Assembly: GCF_008704205.1 (NCBI RefSeq)
Contig: NZ_VXLC01000004.1
Coordinates: 558,001 to 622,000, forward strand
Reading direction: 5' to 3'
Length of the DNA: 64,000 bases
Source: Nocardia colli
GTDB taxonomy: Bacteria; Actinomycetota; Actinomycetes; Mycobacteriales; Mycobacteriaceae
Each line of letters starts with the position of its first letter. Positions within the stretch are counted from its first letter, which is position 1. The notes under the pieces are model-generated. The model was not told the DNA's origin. It made no database searches and saw nothing but the letters and a program-made list of their open reading frames with translations. The position numbers were made by a program, and so were the translations under genes. Shown here one piece after another: positions 54,097-64,000 of the stretch.

Positions 54097-55332
54097 TCAG
54101 CCGAGGGCGTAGAGCTCGGTGCCGCGCCGCTCGAGCACGATGGTGCCGAGCACCGCGAGGGAGATGGGGGCGCCGGTGTAGCCGGGGCGCTCGACCGGGA
54201 TGCGGCCGACCTCGGCGCCGGTGGTGGGGTCGAGGGCGGCGATCGCGCCCGCGGTCGGCATGAGCAGCCGGCCCGCCATCATGCCGGGGGAGCCGAGCGC
54301 GCCCGCGGCGGTCCAGATCGGGTCGAAGGTGCTGCCGTTCAACGCGATTACGCTGTTGCCGGTGAAAACCAGGTAGGCCGAACCGATTCGGGTGGTCGTC
54401 GTCTTGTCGCTGAGCGGCGCCGAAAGCTGGTGCACCACAATCGGATTGCCGGTCGCGTCGAAGACCGCCAGGCGGGGCGCCGCGGCCTCCACGCCGGCCG
54501 TGGCCGGTGCGCCGGGCAGGTAGAGCACGATTCGGTTGTCCGACACCGCGAGTACTCGCGCGTCCGGGGAGTCCGATCCGGCGCCGGTCAGCACGTGCGA
54601 GCCGAATTCCTCGGGCACCGTGTTGTCCTTCGGCGCGGGGTTCAGCATGGTCAGCCGGTCGGCGGCATCCTCGGGGCAGCGTTCCAGCACGCCGAGCCGG
54701 GACGGGCTCGAACCCGAGGACAGCAGCGTGCAGCCTTTGCGCGGTTGGGTTTTCACGTTCACCGGCGCGTCCACGAACCCGTATTCGATGGTGCGCACCA
54801 GGTCCGAGCGCCACATCTCCAGCCGCTTCGGGCCCTGCGCCAGCACGTAGGTGCCGTCGACGGACAGCCGCACGGACGGATCCATGTAGCTGCTGCGCGC
54901 GGTGCGCCGGGCGCCGTTCTCACCGGCCAGCAGGGTGGCCTGGCTGCACCCGCGTTCGTCGCGGTACACCGCGACCACGGTGCTGAACTGGCCTTCGATC
55001 CCGCAGAGCGGCATGTCCCGCCGGTAATGCCAGAGGTCCTGGCCGGTGCGCGGGTCGTGGCCGGTGACCGTGCCGTCGTCACCGGTGACGGCGACGCCCG
55101 CGGAGGTCAGGGCCCGGCTGCTCGCCGTGTCCGGCGCGTGCCACAGCTCGCGCAGGGTGGTGGGCAGCTGGTCGGCGGCGACGGGGGTCGGCACGGGCGA
55201 GCTGGCGGTCACCGACTCGGTGCCGTTCGCATCGCCGCGCACCCACACCACCACCGCCGCGATCACCACGAGTACGGCGATCGCGGCAGCGGAGATGACG
55301 TCGGCGCGCGTTCGCCGCTCGGGTGCGAGCAC
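54097..55332 (-). CDS. Membrane-anchored PQQ-like beta-propeller protein (Rv3212-like)
   Basis: A 411-residue protein with one N-terminal membrane anchor (DVISAAAIAVLVVIAAVVVW, about 12-31) and an extracytoplasmic beta-propeller with PQQ/BamB-like blades (GTVTGHDPRTGQDLWHYRR, GAIAALDPTTGAEVGRIPVE). Four or more cysteines suggest disulfides outside the membrane. No catalytic residues can be named; a structural or lipid/protein binding role is possible. GTG start at 55332; the upstream rhlE gene ends 28 bases away on the same strand. Confidence 0.82.
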   Translation of the reverse strand: MLAPERRTRADVISAAAIAVLVVIAAVVVWVRGDANGTESVTASSPVPTPVAADQLPTTLRELWHAPDTASSRALTSAGVAVTGDDGTVTGHDPRTGQDLWHYRRDMPLCGIEGQFSTVVAVYRDERGCSQATLLAGENGARRTARSSYMDPSVRLSVDGTYVLAQGPKRLEMWRSDLVRTIEYGFVDAPVNVKTQPRKGCTLLSSGSSPSRLGVLERCPEDAADRLTMLNPAPKDNTVPEEFGSHVLTGAGSDSPDARVLAVSDNRIVLYLPGAPATAGVEAAAPRLAVFDATGNPIVVHQLSAPLSDKTTTTRIGSAYLVFTGNSVIALNGSTFDPIWTAAGALGSPGMMAGRLLMPTAGAIAALDPTTGAEVGRIPVERPGYTGAPISLAVLGTIVLERRGTELYALG

Positions 55333-55359
55333 GGTTGCGAGAGTAGCGGATCCGGTCGG

Positions 55360-57087
55360 TCAGACCGAAGCCGTGGCGGGCTCTACCGCGCTACCACTGT
55401 CTTCGTTCGCGTTGTCACCGGCGGGCTTGCGCCGCCGGCGCCGGCGACGCGCGGGCTGATCGCCCGAGTCGGCATCGTCGGTTCCGTTGTCGTTCGCGGC
55501 GTCGGTGGTGGCTTCGGCGCCGGTGTCCGTGCCGTTCTCGCCTTCGCCCGCGGGCTTGCGCCGACGGCGGCGGCGACGGGCCGGCTGATCGCCGTTCTCG
55601 TCGGCCGGTGCGTCCTCGGCGGAGTGCGTGCCGTTGCCGTTCGCCGATTCCTCCGCGCCGTTGCTCGCCGCGTCGTTGCCGGTGGTCTCGTCGATCGGCT
55701 GACCGCGCACGGTGCGCTTGCGGTTGCGCTTGCGCGGGGCGCGCGCCGGGCGCTCCACCACGACCGCGTCCTCGTCGCGCTCCGGCTTGGTCTTGCGCAC
55801 CGTGCCGGTGACGCCCTCGGGGATGCCGAGCTCGGCGAACAGGTGCGGCGAACGCGAGTAGGTCTCCACCGGCTCGGCGATGCCGAGGCCGAGCGCCTTG
55901 TCGATGGCGGCCCAGCGGCCCAGCTCGTCCCAGTCGATCAGGGTCACCGCGATACCGGTGCGCCCGGCCCGGCCGGTGCGGCCGATCCGGTGGACGTAGG
56001 TCTTCTCGTCCTCGGGGCACTGGTAGTTGATCACGTGGGTGATGTCATCGATGTCGATGCCACGGGCCGCGACGTCGGTCGCGACCAGCACGTCGATGCC
56101 GCCCTTGCGGAACTTGTTCAGCGCCTTCTCCCTGGCGATCTGCCCGAGGTCACCGTGCACGGCGCCGACCGAGAAGCCGCGCTCGGCCAGATCGTCGGCG
56201 ACCTTCTGCGCGGTGCGCTTGGTCCGGGTGAAGATCATCGTCGCGCCGCGGCCCTCGGCCTGCAGGATCTTGGCCACCAGCTCGGCCTTGTCCAGCGCGT
56301 GCGCCCGGTAGACGAACTGCGCGGTGCGATCGTGGACGGCCGTCTCGTGTGCTTCCTCGGCCCGGATGTGCGTCGGTCGGCTCAGGAACGTGCGGGCCAG
56401 GGTGATGATCGGGCCCGGCATGGTCGCGGAGAACAGCATGGTCTGGCGCTTGTCCGGGACCATGGTCAGGATGCGCTCGATGTCCGGCAGGAAGCCGAGG
56501 TCGAGCATCTCGTCGGCCTCGTCCAGCACCAGCACGCCGACCTTGCCGAGGATCAGATGGTTCTGGTTCGCCAGGTCCAGCAGCCGGCCCGGAGTGCCGA
56601 CGACCACGTCGACGCCGGTGCGCAGCGCCGCGATCTGCGACTCGTAGGGGCGCCCACCGTAGATGGAGGCGACCTTCAGCGGGCCCTGGTGGTTGGTCAG
56701 GTACTTGCTCGCGTTCTCCAGGTCGGAGGTGACCTGGATGCACAGCTCGCGGGTCGGCACGATGACCAGTGCCCGCGGGGTGCCGTCCAGCGGCGTGGTG
56801 CCGGTGTCGGCGGTGGCGATGCGATGCAGCAGCGGCACGCCGAAACCGAACGTCTTACCCATGCCGGTGCGGGCCTGCCCGATGAGATCTTCACCGGCGA
56901 GCGCCAACGGCAGGGTGAGTTCCTGAATGGCGAAAGTACGTTCGATGCCGATCTCGTCGAGCGCGCGGACGATTTCGTCGCGAACGCCCAATTCGGCAAA
57001 TGTGGGTGCGGTATGTGTGGCGTCCAGTTCGGCGGTCAACAGCGTCTCCGCTACCCCGGGTTCCTGTTCGACAGTGATCTTGCTCAG
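55360..57087 (-). CDS. rhlE: DEAD-box RNA helicase (RhlE-like)
   Basis: An approximately 575-residue helicase: Q motif FAIQELTLP (about 52), motif I ARTGMGKT (72-79), PTRELCIQV, TPGRLLDL, DEAD (189-192), SATMP, VATDVAARGIDIDD and HRIGRTGRAGRTG. The C-terminal 170 residues are disordered, with two copies of GDQPARRRRRRRKPAG separated by acidic Asn/Gly-rich linkers, an RNA-binding tail. No ATG lies near the conserved N-terminus. CTG at 57087 has AGGAAGG seven bases upstream; TTG at 57039 has GGAG six bases upstream. I annotate the CTG, with the TTG as a real alternative. Confidence 0.88.
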   Translation of the reverse strand: MSKITVEQEPGVAETLLTAELDATHTAPTFAELGVRDEIVRALDEIGIERTFAIQELTLPLALAGEDLIGQARTGMGKTFGFGVPLLHRIATADTGTTPLDGTPRALVIVPTRELCIQVTSDLENASKYLTNHQGPLKVASIYGGRPYESQIAALRTGVDVVVGTPGRLLDLANQNHLILGKVGVLVLDEADEMLDLGFLPDIERILTMVPDKRQTMLFSATMPGPIITLARTFLSRPTHIRAEEAHETAVHDRTAQFVYRAHALDKAELVAKILQAEGRGATMIFTRTKRTAQKVADDLAERGFSVGAVHGDLGQIAREKALNKFRKGGIDVLVATDVAARGIDIDDITHVINYQCPEDEKTYVHRIGRTGRAGRTGIAVTLIDWDELGRWAAIDKALGLGIAEPVETYSRSPHLFAELGIPEGVTGTVRKTKPERDEDAVVVERPARAPRKRNRKRTVRGQPIDETTGNDAASNGAEESANGNGTHSAEDAPADENGDQPARRRRRRRKPAGEGENGTDTGAEATTDAANDNGTDDADSGDQPARRRRRRRKPAGDNANEDSGSAVEPATASV

Positions 57088-57489
57088 GTTCGTGCCTTCC
57101 TCGTAATCGCGTCCCGCGCGCACGAGGTGGGGCGGACCGGTCGGCCCGCGACGACCACGTCTCCGCCTGTGATACTCACCCGGCCACGCTCGCGAGGTCT
57201 TCGGGTGCCGCGACTGGGCGGCTACCTCGGCAGACATCGGCGCGGCGCACTGGTGATGCGGAGCTGGTGCGCGCACATTTTCCTGAACGACGAAACCTCT
57301 GCCCGTTATGCCGATCGGCGGTACCGCGGGGCGGTGCACGCACAGATCCGGCAACTCGAGCGAGTGAAACTTTTCGTTGTCCGGTGCGATTGTAGCGTGA
57401 TATTGTGCGCGGCTCGAATTGCCGTCGGCGCATATTCGGAAATCGAACTCAGGTCTCGCGCCGCCGTTCATCGACGTACGCTGCGCGAC
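57088..57489. promoter_or_regulatory. Divergent region between rhlE and the SCO6745-type gene
   Basis: A 402-base stretch without a supported gene. A possible promoter TTGTCC-N17-ATATTG at 57377-57405 points toward the plus-strand gene, leaving an 80-base leader. The rhlE-side 100 bases are purine/pyrimidine biased with CG-rich words but show no hairpin that I can assign. Long open frames on both strands here are compositional. Confidence 0.45.
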
Positions 57490-58347
57490 ATGGCAATTCA
57501 TCCCGCGCGGCAAATCTGGACGACTCTCGAACCACTACATGACGTGGTCTATTTCGGGGCCGGTGTCAAGGAGGCAGGAGTCGCGATCGGACTGCGTGGT
57601 TACTGGCAAACTTACTTCGCATTTCGGGCCGCGCCGCTCGGCGCGGTGACCGCCGCCACAGTGGAGGCGGTTTTCGCCGGATTTCATCCGGAAATGGTGC
57701 GCAAAGCGCTCCCGGGGGCCTGGTCGCGGGCCACGCCCGAGCAGTGCCTCGCGGTCCGGCTCGACCTATCCACGGCCCTACTACGCGGCCTCGGGGCCGG
57801 TGAGGCGGAGTGTGCCCGTGCGGTCTCGCTGCTCGCGCCGGTGCTCGAGCAGGCCGATCCGACCGGCAGGCCGCTCTACGCGGCCAACGCGGCGCTGCCG
57901 CTGACCGCGGACCCGGTGGGCGCGCTGTGGCAGCTGACCACCGCGTTGCGCGAGCATCGCGGCGACGGGCACGTGGCGGCCTTGGTGACGCACGGCCTGA
58001 CCGGGCGGCAGGCGATGGTCATGCAGGCGGCGGCGGGCAAGGCGACGGAATCGGTCCTGCGCGGAGCGCGCGGGGTCTCCGAGCGCGAGTGGGCGGACGC
58101 GTTCGACGAATTGCGGGCCAGGGGAGTGGTCGAGGGGGAGCCGGTCAATCCGGCATTGACCGGCAGCGGCGCCGAGTTGCTCGGCCGGGTCGAGGCGAGC
58201 ACGGACGACGCGGCCTGGAACGGCGCGCTGGCGGTGCTGTCCGCCGACTCGGTCACCGAGTTGCGCACCTCGCTCGCGCCGCTGGCCGACCGGGTGCACG
58301 CCGCCATCGTGCCGCGGGCGAATCCGCTCGCCATGGGCAAGCGATAG
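57490..58347 (+). CDS. SCO6745-family protein
   Basis: A 285-residue protein of a conserved actinobacterial family that includes a winged-helix-like C-terminal part (GLTGRQAMVMQAAAGKATES, EREWADAFDELRARGVVE). The N-terminal half opens ARQIWTTLEPLHDVVYFGAG and has RGYWQTYFAFRAAPLGAVTA, the family core. It resembles MarR-type regulators in the C-terminal half but a regulatory role is not proven. The ATG at 57490 lies before the conserved start; the frame is open far upstream as antisense to rhlE. Confidence 0.82.
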   Translation: MAIHPARQIWTTLEPLHDVVYFGAGVKEAGVAIGLRGYWQTYFAFRAAPLGAVTAATVEAVFAGFHPEMVRKALPGAWSRATPEQCLAVRLDLSTALLRGLGAGEAECARAVSLLAPVLEQADPTGRPLYAANAALPLTADPVGALWQLTTALREHRGDGHVAALVTHGLTGRQAMVMQAAAGKATESVLRGARGVSEREWADAFDELRARGVVEGEPVNPALTGSGAELLGRVEASTDDAAWNGALAVLSADSVTELRTSLAPLADRVHAAIVPRANPLAMGKR

Positions 58348-58403
58348 CCGCGAAACCGGACTTGCCTGTTACCGGCGGTACCGAGATGTGAGACATTTTC
58401 GGG

Positions 58404-59471
58404 GTGAATATCGCGGACACCGTCACGACCGCCGCCCGCAACGCGTGGGCGTTGACCTTCGGTTCGGGCGTCGAGGCGCCCGACCCCACCCCGTCGACGG
58501 TGCTGTGGGACGAACCGCACCGGCAGCTGCGTCGGTTCGAGCAGCGCGCCGGTGCCACCGGAACAGCCTCGGCCGCAACGGATTCCGCGGTGCTGCTGGT
58601 GCCGCCGCTGGCCGCGCCGGCCAGCTGCTTCGATCTGCGTCCCGATCAGAGCCTGGCCGGGTTCCTGCTGGAGACCGGGCGATCGCCGTACGTGATCGAC
58701 TACGGCGAGATCTCCTTCGGCGACCGGCGGATGGGCTTCGAGGACTGGATCGACGAGATCCTGCCCGAGGCGGTGCTGCGCACCTCCGCCGACCGCGACG
58801 GCAAGCCGGTCGATCTGGTCGGCTGGTCACTCGGCGGCACGCTGGCCTTGCTCACCGCGGCCGCGCACCCCGAACTGCCGATCCGCTCGATCACCGCGGT
58901 CGGCGCCCCGCTGGACTACGACAAGATGACCGGCATCCCGCAGCTGCGCTCGGTCGCCAAGCTCACCGGCGGGATCGGCACCTCGACGCTCATCCGCGCG
59001 GCCGGCGGCGTGCCCGCGCCGCTGACCAGGTTCGCGTACAAGGTCACCTCCTGGGACCGCGAGCTGACCCGCCCGTGGTTCGTCGCCAGCAATATCGCGC
59101 GCACCGAGACACTGGCCCGGATGGAGACCATCGACCGGTTCATGGCCGAGATGCCCGGCTATCCCGGCCGCTTCTACAACCAGCTGTGGGGCCGGTTGAT
59201 CCTGAACAACGACATCGGCCGCGGCGTCGTGCAACTGGGCAAGCGGCGCATCGAGCTGGCTCAGGTGAGCGCGCCCGTGCTGCTGGTCGGCGGTCCCACC
59301 GACGTGATCACCGCGGCGGCCGCCGTCGAGGCGGGCACCCGGACGCTCACCGGCGCGGCCTCGGTCCGCTACGAAACCGCCCCCGGCTCCCACCTCGGCA
59401 TCCTCACCGGGCCGGATGCCCGGGACACGACATGGTCGTATCTGGACAAGTTCCTCGGGGAGAACGCCTGA
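58404..59471 (+). CDS. Alpha/beta hydrolase, PHA-synthase-like
   Basis: A 355-residue alpha/beta hydrolase resembling the PhaC family in overall layout (LLVPPLAAPASCFDLRPDQS, GFLLETGRSPYVIDYG, FEDWIDEILPEAV). The nucleophile elbow is GWSLGGTLAL, with Ser where true PHA synthases carry Cys (GxCxG). Acid and histidine are in VGGPTDVITA and PGSHLGILTGP. It is therefore more likely an esterase/lipase than a polymerase. GTG start at 58404; no strong ribosome site. Confidence 0.82.
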   Translation: MNIADTVTTAARNAWALTFGSGVEAPDPTPSTVLWDEPHRQLRRFEQRAGATGTASAATDSAVLLVPPLAAPASCFDLRPDQSLAGFLLETGRSPYVIDYGEISFGDRRMGFEDWIDEILPEAVLRTSADRDGKPVDLVGWSLGGTLALLTAAAHPELPIRSITAVGAPLDYDKMTGIPQLRSVAKLTGGIGTSTLIRAAGGVPAPLTRFAYKVTSWDRELTRPWFVASNIARTETLARMETIDRFMAEMPGYPGRFYNQLWGRLILNNDIGRGVVQLGKRRIELAQVSAPVLLVGGPTDVITAAAAVEAGTRTLTGAASVRYETAPGSHLGILTGPDARDTTWSYLDKFLGENA

Positions 59472-59529
59472 ATTCGGACAACTTTCGCTCCCCGGCGGCG
59501 CGACCGTTTTCGAGTACTAGGCTGGGGCC

Positions 59530-60219
59530 ATGGGAGCACAGTCACCTGCCGCGCTGGGTGTTTCGTCGACCGATTCCGTCTCCGCCGACCATCCCGGCGT
59601 CATAGATCTGTTCGCGGTGCTCGCCTACGGTGAGATCTCCGCGTTCTACCGGCTGGCCGAGGAAGCCAAGCTGTCGCCGTCGCTGCGCGGCAAGGTTGCG
59701 GTGGCCAAGATGGCCTCGGCCGAGATGGGCCACTTCAACGCGCTGGAGTCGGCGCTGGCCGAGCGCGGCGTGGACATCTTCGACGCGATGGCGCCGTTCG
59801 TACGCGCGCTGGACGCCTATCACGCCTCCACCGACCCCTCCACCTGGCTCGAGTCGATGGTGAAGTTCTACGTCGGCGACGGCATCGCCGCGGACTTCTA
59901 CAACGAGATCGCCGGCGCGCTGCCGCCCGAGGTCGCCGAGGTGGTCCGCGACGTGCTCGCCGAGACCAGCCACTCCGAGTTCGTCGTCGAGGAGGTCCGG
60001 CGCGCGGTCGCGACCAGCCGCTCCGAACGCGACCGGCTCACCCTGTGGGGCCGGCGGCTGCTCGGCGAGGCCATCACCCAGGCCCAGTACGTCATGGCGC
60101 AGCGCGACGAGCTGACCGAACTGGTGCTCGGCGCCGCGGGCGACCTCAACGGCATCGCCGCGCTGTTCGAGCGCATGCAGGCCAGCCACGCCGAGCGCAT
60201 GGCGAAGCTCGGAATCTGA
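59530..60219 (+). CDS. Ferritin-like-fold protein (MiaE-like)
   Basis: A 229-residue all-helical protein with two ferritin-type helix pairs: EISAFYRLAEEAKLSPSL, AKMASAEMGHFNALESALAE (ExxH) and VGDGIAADFYNEIAG, AETSHSEFVVEEVRRA (ExxH-like). This pattern occurs in the actinobacterial ferritin-like family related to tRNA hydroxylase MiaE, and would bind two metal ions. Substrate unknown. ATG 59530, no clear ribosome site; the gene converges with the XRE regulator four bases after its stop. Confidence 0.8.
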   Translation: MGAQSPAALGVSSTDSVSADHPGVIDLFAVLAYGEISAFYRLAEEAKLSPSLRGKVAVAKMASAEMGHFNALESALAERGVDIFDAMAPFVRALDAYHASTDPSTWLESMVKFYVGDGIAADFYNEIAGALPPEVAEVVRDVLAETSHSEFVVEEVRRAVATSRSERDRLTLWGRRLLGEAITQAQYVMAQRDELTELVLGAAGDLNGIAALFERMQASHAERMAKLGI

Positions 60220-60223
60220 ACTC

Positions 60224-61072
60224 TTACTCGTTGGCGGCCGCCGGTCGGACCAGTCGCAGGCCGGGCGTCTGCACCTGGGCCTGATCGGTGAGCCACACGA
60301 TGACGCTCTGATCGCGGTCGGCCTCGAGCGTCTCGAACGGAACCTGCACCAGGCCGTGCACCGGATGATCGATGTGCAGCATCCCGGACACCCGCGCCCC
60401 GACGTGGTGCGGCTTCCAGCGGGCCGCGAAATCCGGGTGGCGGCGCAGCGCCTCGATCGTCTCCAGTACCGAGTTGTCGCCCGGCCAGCGCAGTTTGGCC
60501 CGCGACAGCGCGGCGGTGAACATGTCCGCCGCCTCGGACCAGTTCCGCAGCACCTGGCGCGCGGCCGGATCGTGGAAGGTATACCAGGCCAGGTTCGGCT
60601 GGCCCTCGGTGTGGTCGAGCAGGCCGAGCGGTGCGACGAAGTCCGCCCAGGCCGCGTTCCAGCCGAGCACATTGAGCCGGCGGCCGACCACGAACGCGGG
60701 GGTCGGCTGCAACGCGCGCAGGATCGACTCGATCGTGTCCGCGATCTTCTCCTCGGCGGATTCGCTGCCGGGGCACTGCGATTCGTTGCCCGAGGCCAAC
60801 GCCAACATGCTGAAGTGATGGCGCTCGTTGCCGCGCAGCAGCAGCGCGTCGGCGAGGGCATCGATCACCGCCACCGAGGGATTGTTGTCCCGGCCCTGTT
60901 CGAGCCGGGCCAGATAGTCCGCGCTCACCCCCGCGCGGACCGCGACCTCTTCGCGGCGCAACCCCGGGGTACGGCGACGCCTGCCCTCGGGCATGCCGAC
61001 GTCACCGGGGCGCAATTCAGCGCGCCGGGCGATGAGGAATTCCGCGAAACCGTTCCGAGCCATGGGATCCAT
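60224..61072 (-). CDS. XRE regulator with MmyB-like ligand-binding domain
   Basis: A 282-residue regulator. The N-terminal helix-turn-helix is preceded by RRRRTPGLRREEVAVRAGVS, diagnostic for MmyB-like proteins, then ADYLARLEQGRDNNPSVAVI. The C-terminal PAS-like domain (about 105-275) has PAFVVGRRLNVLGWNAAWAD and HPVHGLVQVPFETLE and in relatives binds fatty acid. AGGA is ten bases before the ATG at 61072. It diverges from the YceI gene 94 bases away, and MmyB-type regulators usually control the adjacent divergent gene. Confidence 0.9.
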   Translation of the reverse strand: MDPMARNGFAEFLIARRAELRPGDVGMPEGRRRRTPGLRREEVAVRAGVSADYLARLEQGRDNNPSVAVIDALADALLLRGNERHHFSMLALASGNESQCPGSESAEEKIADTIESILRALQPTPAFVVGRRLNVLGWNAAWADFVAPLGLLDHTEGQPNLAWYTFHDPAARQVLRNWSEAADMFTAALSRAKLRWPGDNSVLETIEALRRHPDFAARWKPHHVGARVSGMLHIDHPVHGLVQVPFETLEADRDQSVIVWLTDQAQVQTPGLRLVRPAAANE

Positions 61073-61165
61073 CGTGCCGTGTCCTAGGAGGCTTAGCCTC
61101 GCCCTGTCAGGACCAGGATAACGGCGGTCTGGTTAACGGACCGCGGTCCGGCCAAGGTGGACGAC

Positions 61166-61717
61166 ATGACAACTTCCTCTGAGTCCACCACGACCACCCA
61201 GTCGCTCAAGCCCGGCTCCTGGACCCTGGACACCGCGCACTCGTCGGTGGCCTTCACCATTCGCCACCTCGGCATCTCCAAGGTGCGCGGCGGATTCACC
61301 AAGTTCGAGACCGAATTCGTGGTCGACGAGTCCGGCGCCGCCACCCTCGGCGCGACCATCCACCTCGAGTCGTTCGACACCGGCAACGCCGACCGGGACG
61401 CGCACATCCGCACCGCCGACTTCCTCGACGCCGCGAACCGCCCGACGCTGACCTTCCGCGCCACCGAGCCGGTGCAGATCGCGGAGAGCTTCGAGGTCGA
61501 GGGCGAGGCCACGCTCGGCGGCATCACCAAGCCGGTCACCCTGGACGTCGAGTGGGGTGGCGTGCAGGAGTTCGGCGCGACCGGCGACCGGCACGCCGGA
61601 TTCTCCGCCACCGGCACGATCAAGCGCACCGACTTCGGCGTCGGCGGCCCGCTGCCCGGCATGCTGAGCGACAAGGTCAACATCGAGCTCGAGATCCAGC
61701 TCATCGAGCCCAAGTAA
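61166..61717 (+). CDS. YceI family protein
   Basis: A 183-residue lipocalin-like protein binding isoprenoid or other lipid ligands. Family markers: GSWTLDTAHSSVAFTIRHLG, SKVRGGFTKFETEFVVDESG, NADRDAHIRTADFLDAANRP and GTIKRTDFGV. No signal peptide, so this copy is cytosolic. AAGGTGG lies five bases before the ATG at 61166. It diverges from the MmyB-like regulator, suggesting control by it. Confidence 0.92.
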   Translation: MTTSSESTTTTQSLKPGSWTLDTAHSSVAFTIRHLGISKVRGGFTKFETEFVVDESGAATLGATIHLESFDTGNADRDAHIRTADFLDAANRPTLTFRATEPVQIAESFEVEGEATLGGITKPVTLDVEWGGVQEFGATGDRHAGFSATGTIKRTDFGVGGPLPGMLSDKVNIELEIQLIEPK

Positions 61718-61869
61718 GACCACCGCAGTCCGCAGCCCCGCACAACGGTGTGCGGGGCGCCGTCATGTCTGCTGTTCGCTGAGGGCGCAGGCATGCGTCT
61801 GCCGGGACGGCGTTGCCCTGCACTAGCCTGGGATCGACAGCACAGGACTCTTACGTTCGGAGGTTGGCC

Positions 61870-62097
61870 GTGGAGGTCAAGATCGGTATTTCGGATAGCC
61901 CGCGCGAGCTTTTGATCAACAGCTCGCAGACCCCGGAAGAGGTCGAGGCGCTGGTGTCCGGTGCGCTGAACGGCAGCGGCGGCGTCGTGTCCCTGACCGA
62001 CGACAAGGGTCGCAAGTTCCTGATCCAGGCCTCGAAGGTCGCCTATGTCGAGATCGGCACCGTGACCAGCGGCCGGGTCGGCTTCGCCACCGTCTGA
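61870..62097 (+). CDS. DUF3107 family protein (TB9.4-like)
   Basis: A 75-residue conserved actinobacterial protein: VEVKIGISDSPRELLINSSQ, TPEEVEALVSGALNG, VVSLTDDKGRKFLIQASKVA, YVEIGTVTSGRVGFATV. It is a small beta-rich protein of unknown function adjacent to the TetR gene, as in mycobacteria (Rv3208A next to Rv3208). GTG 61870 has GGAGG six to seven bases upstream. A clean hairpin follows. Confidence 0.92.
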   Translation: MEVKIGISDSPRELLINSSQTPEEVEALVSGALNGSGGVVSLTDDKGRKFLIQASKVAYVEIGTVTSGRVGFATV

Positions 62098-62122
62098 TTT
62101 TCTCGGCTCAGGCCGACAGCAA

Positions 62123-62155
62123 CGAGCCCCTGCAACCATCGGATGCAGGGGCTCG
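62123..62155. terminator. Hairpin terminator between DUF3107 and TetR genes
   Basis: Perfect 12-base arms CGAGCCCCTGCA and TGCAGGGGCTCG with a nine-base loop, between convergent genes (stops at 62097 and 62170). Confidence 0.8.
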
Positions 62156-62169
62156 CTTCGTTCTGTAGT

Positions 62170-64000
<1,831 letters not shown>

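Noticed and set aside
54064..57489. A very long plus-strand open frame (over 1100 codons) running into the SCO6745-type gene
   Set aside because: It is antisense to the phosphatase, propeller and rhlE genes, is Arg/Gly/His-rich without domains, and arises from GC-rich third positions. Only the part from 57490 is a gene.

Overview
The window is a high-GC actinobacterial chromosome segment, most likely from the Nocardiaceae (Nocardia or a close relative). Gene content and order closely follow the Mycobacterium tuberculosis Rv3207c-Rv3262 neighbourhood (assigned from memory of that genome, not by a search). The lineage fit rests on WhiB1 and WhiB2, F420 genes fbiA/fbiB, the MtrA-MtrB-LpqB system, a SecA lacking the zinc tail, SigH/RsrA, a 24-residue bL37 gene, PdtaS and AlkB with two rubredoxins.

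Layout. 1-4.8 kb (minus): mannose metabolism (manA, a SIS-domain protein, manB), a DUF3499 protein and a degenerate zincin. 4.9-8.5 kb: whiB2 diverges from an fbiA-fbiB-Nudix operon across a LexA-type box. 8.6-12.4 kb: alkane oxidation, with alkB, two rubredoxins and a TetR regulator in one coupled operon behind nested operators, then a second alkB. 12.5-21.9 kb: a glycerophosphodiesterase, then ahcY, tmk, mtrA, mtrB, lpqB, comF-type and hpf. 22.0-31.7 kb is the accessory part: an XRE regulator / EspR-like regulator / ImmA-IrrE protease / seven-helix DUF6545 protein cluster behind a 20-bp perfect palindrome, a thiolase whose 3' end is tandemly duplicated, a repeat-rich non-coding stretch, bluB, a duplicated pair of tiny secreted proteins, a desaturase and a secreted EEP-fold hydrolase. 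31.8-36.6 kb (minus): desaturase, its ferredoxin-type reductase, a DUF6912 protein and a WS/DGAT-like protein missing its catalytic histidine. 36.7-45.9 kb: an Rv3235-like gene, secA, rsgA-aroA, an aldehyde dehydrogenase and an SRAP abasic-site protein. 45.9-50.6 kb: ybaK, sigH/rsrA behind an autoregulatory-type promoter, bL37, a biotinyl protein, pdtaS and whiB1 with a CRP-type site. 50.7-64 kb: lipid kinase, endonuclease V, GNAT, phosphatase, a beta-propeller protein, rhlE, several conserved actinobacterial genes, two regulators and a truncated DUF3152 gene.

Functional themes are lipid and alkane metabolism (two alkB, two desaturases with a shared candidate operator, thiolase, WS/DGAT, DAG-kinase-like), envelope signalling (MtrAB-LpqB, SecA), redox stress (SigH/RsrA, WhiB1/2) and translation factors. 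The best candidate for an undescribed system is the 22.0-25.0 kb cluster: an ImmA/IrrE protease beside a repressor-like XRE protein, a second nucleoid-type regulator and a membrane protein as possible output. No tRNA, rRNA, CRISPR array, integrase or insertion sequence was seen.
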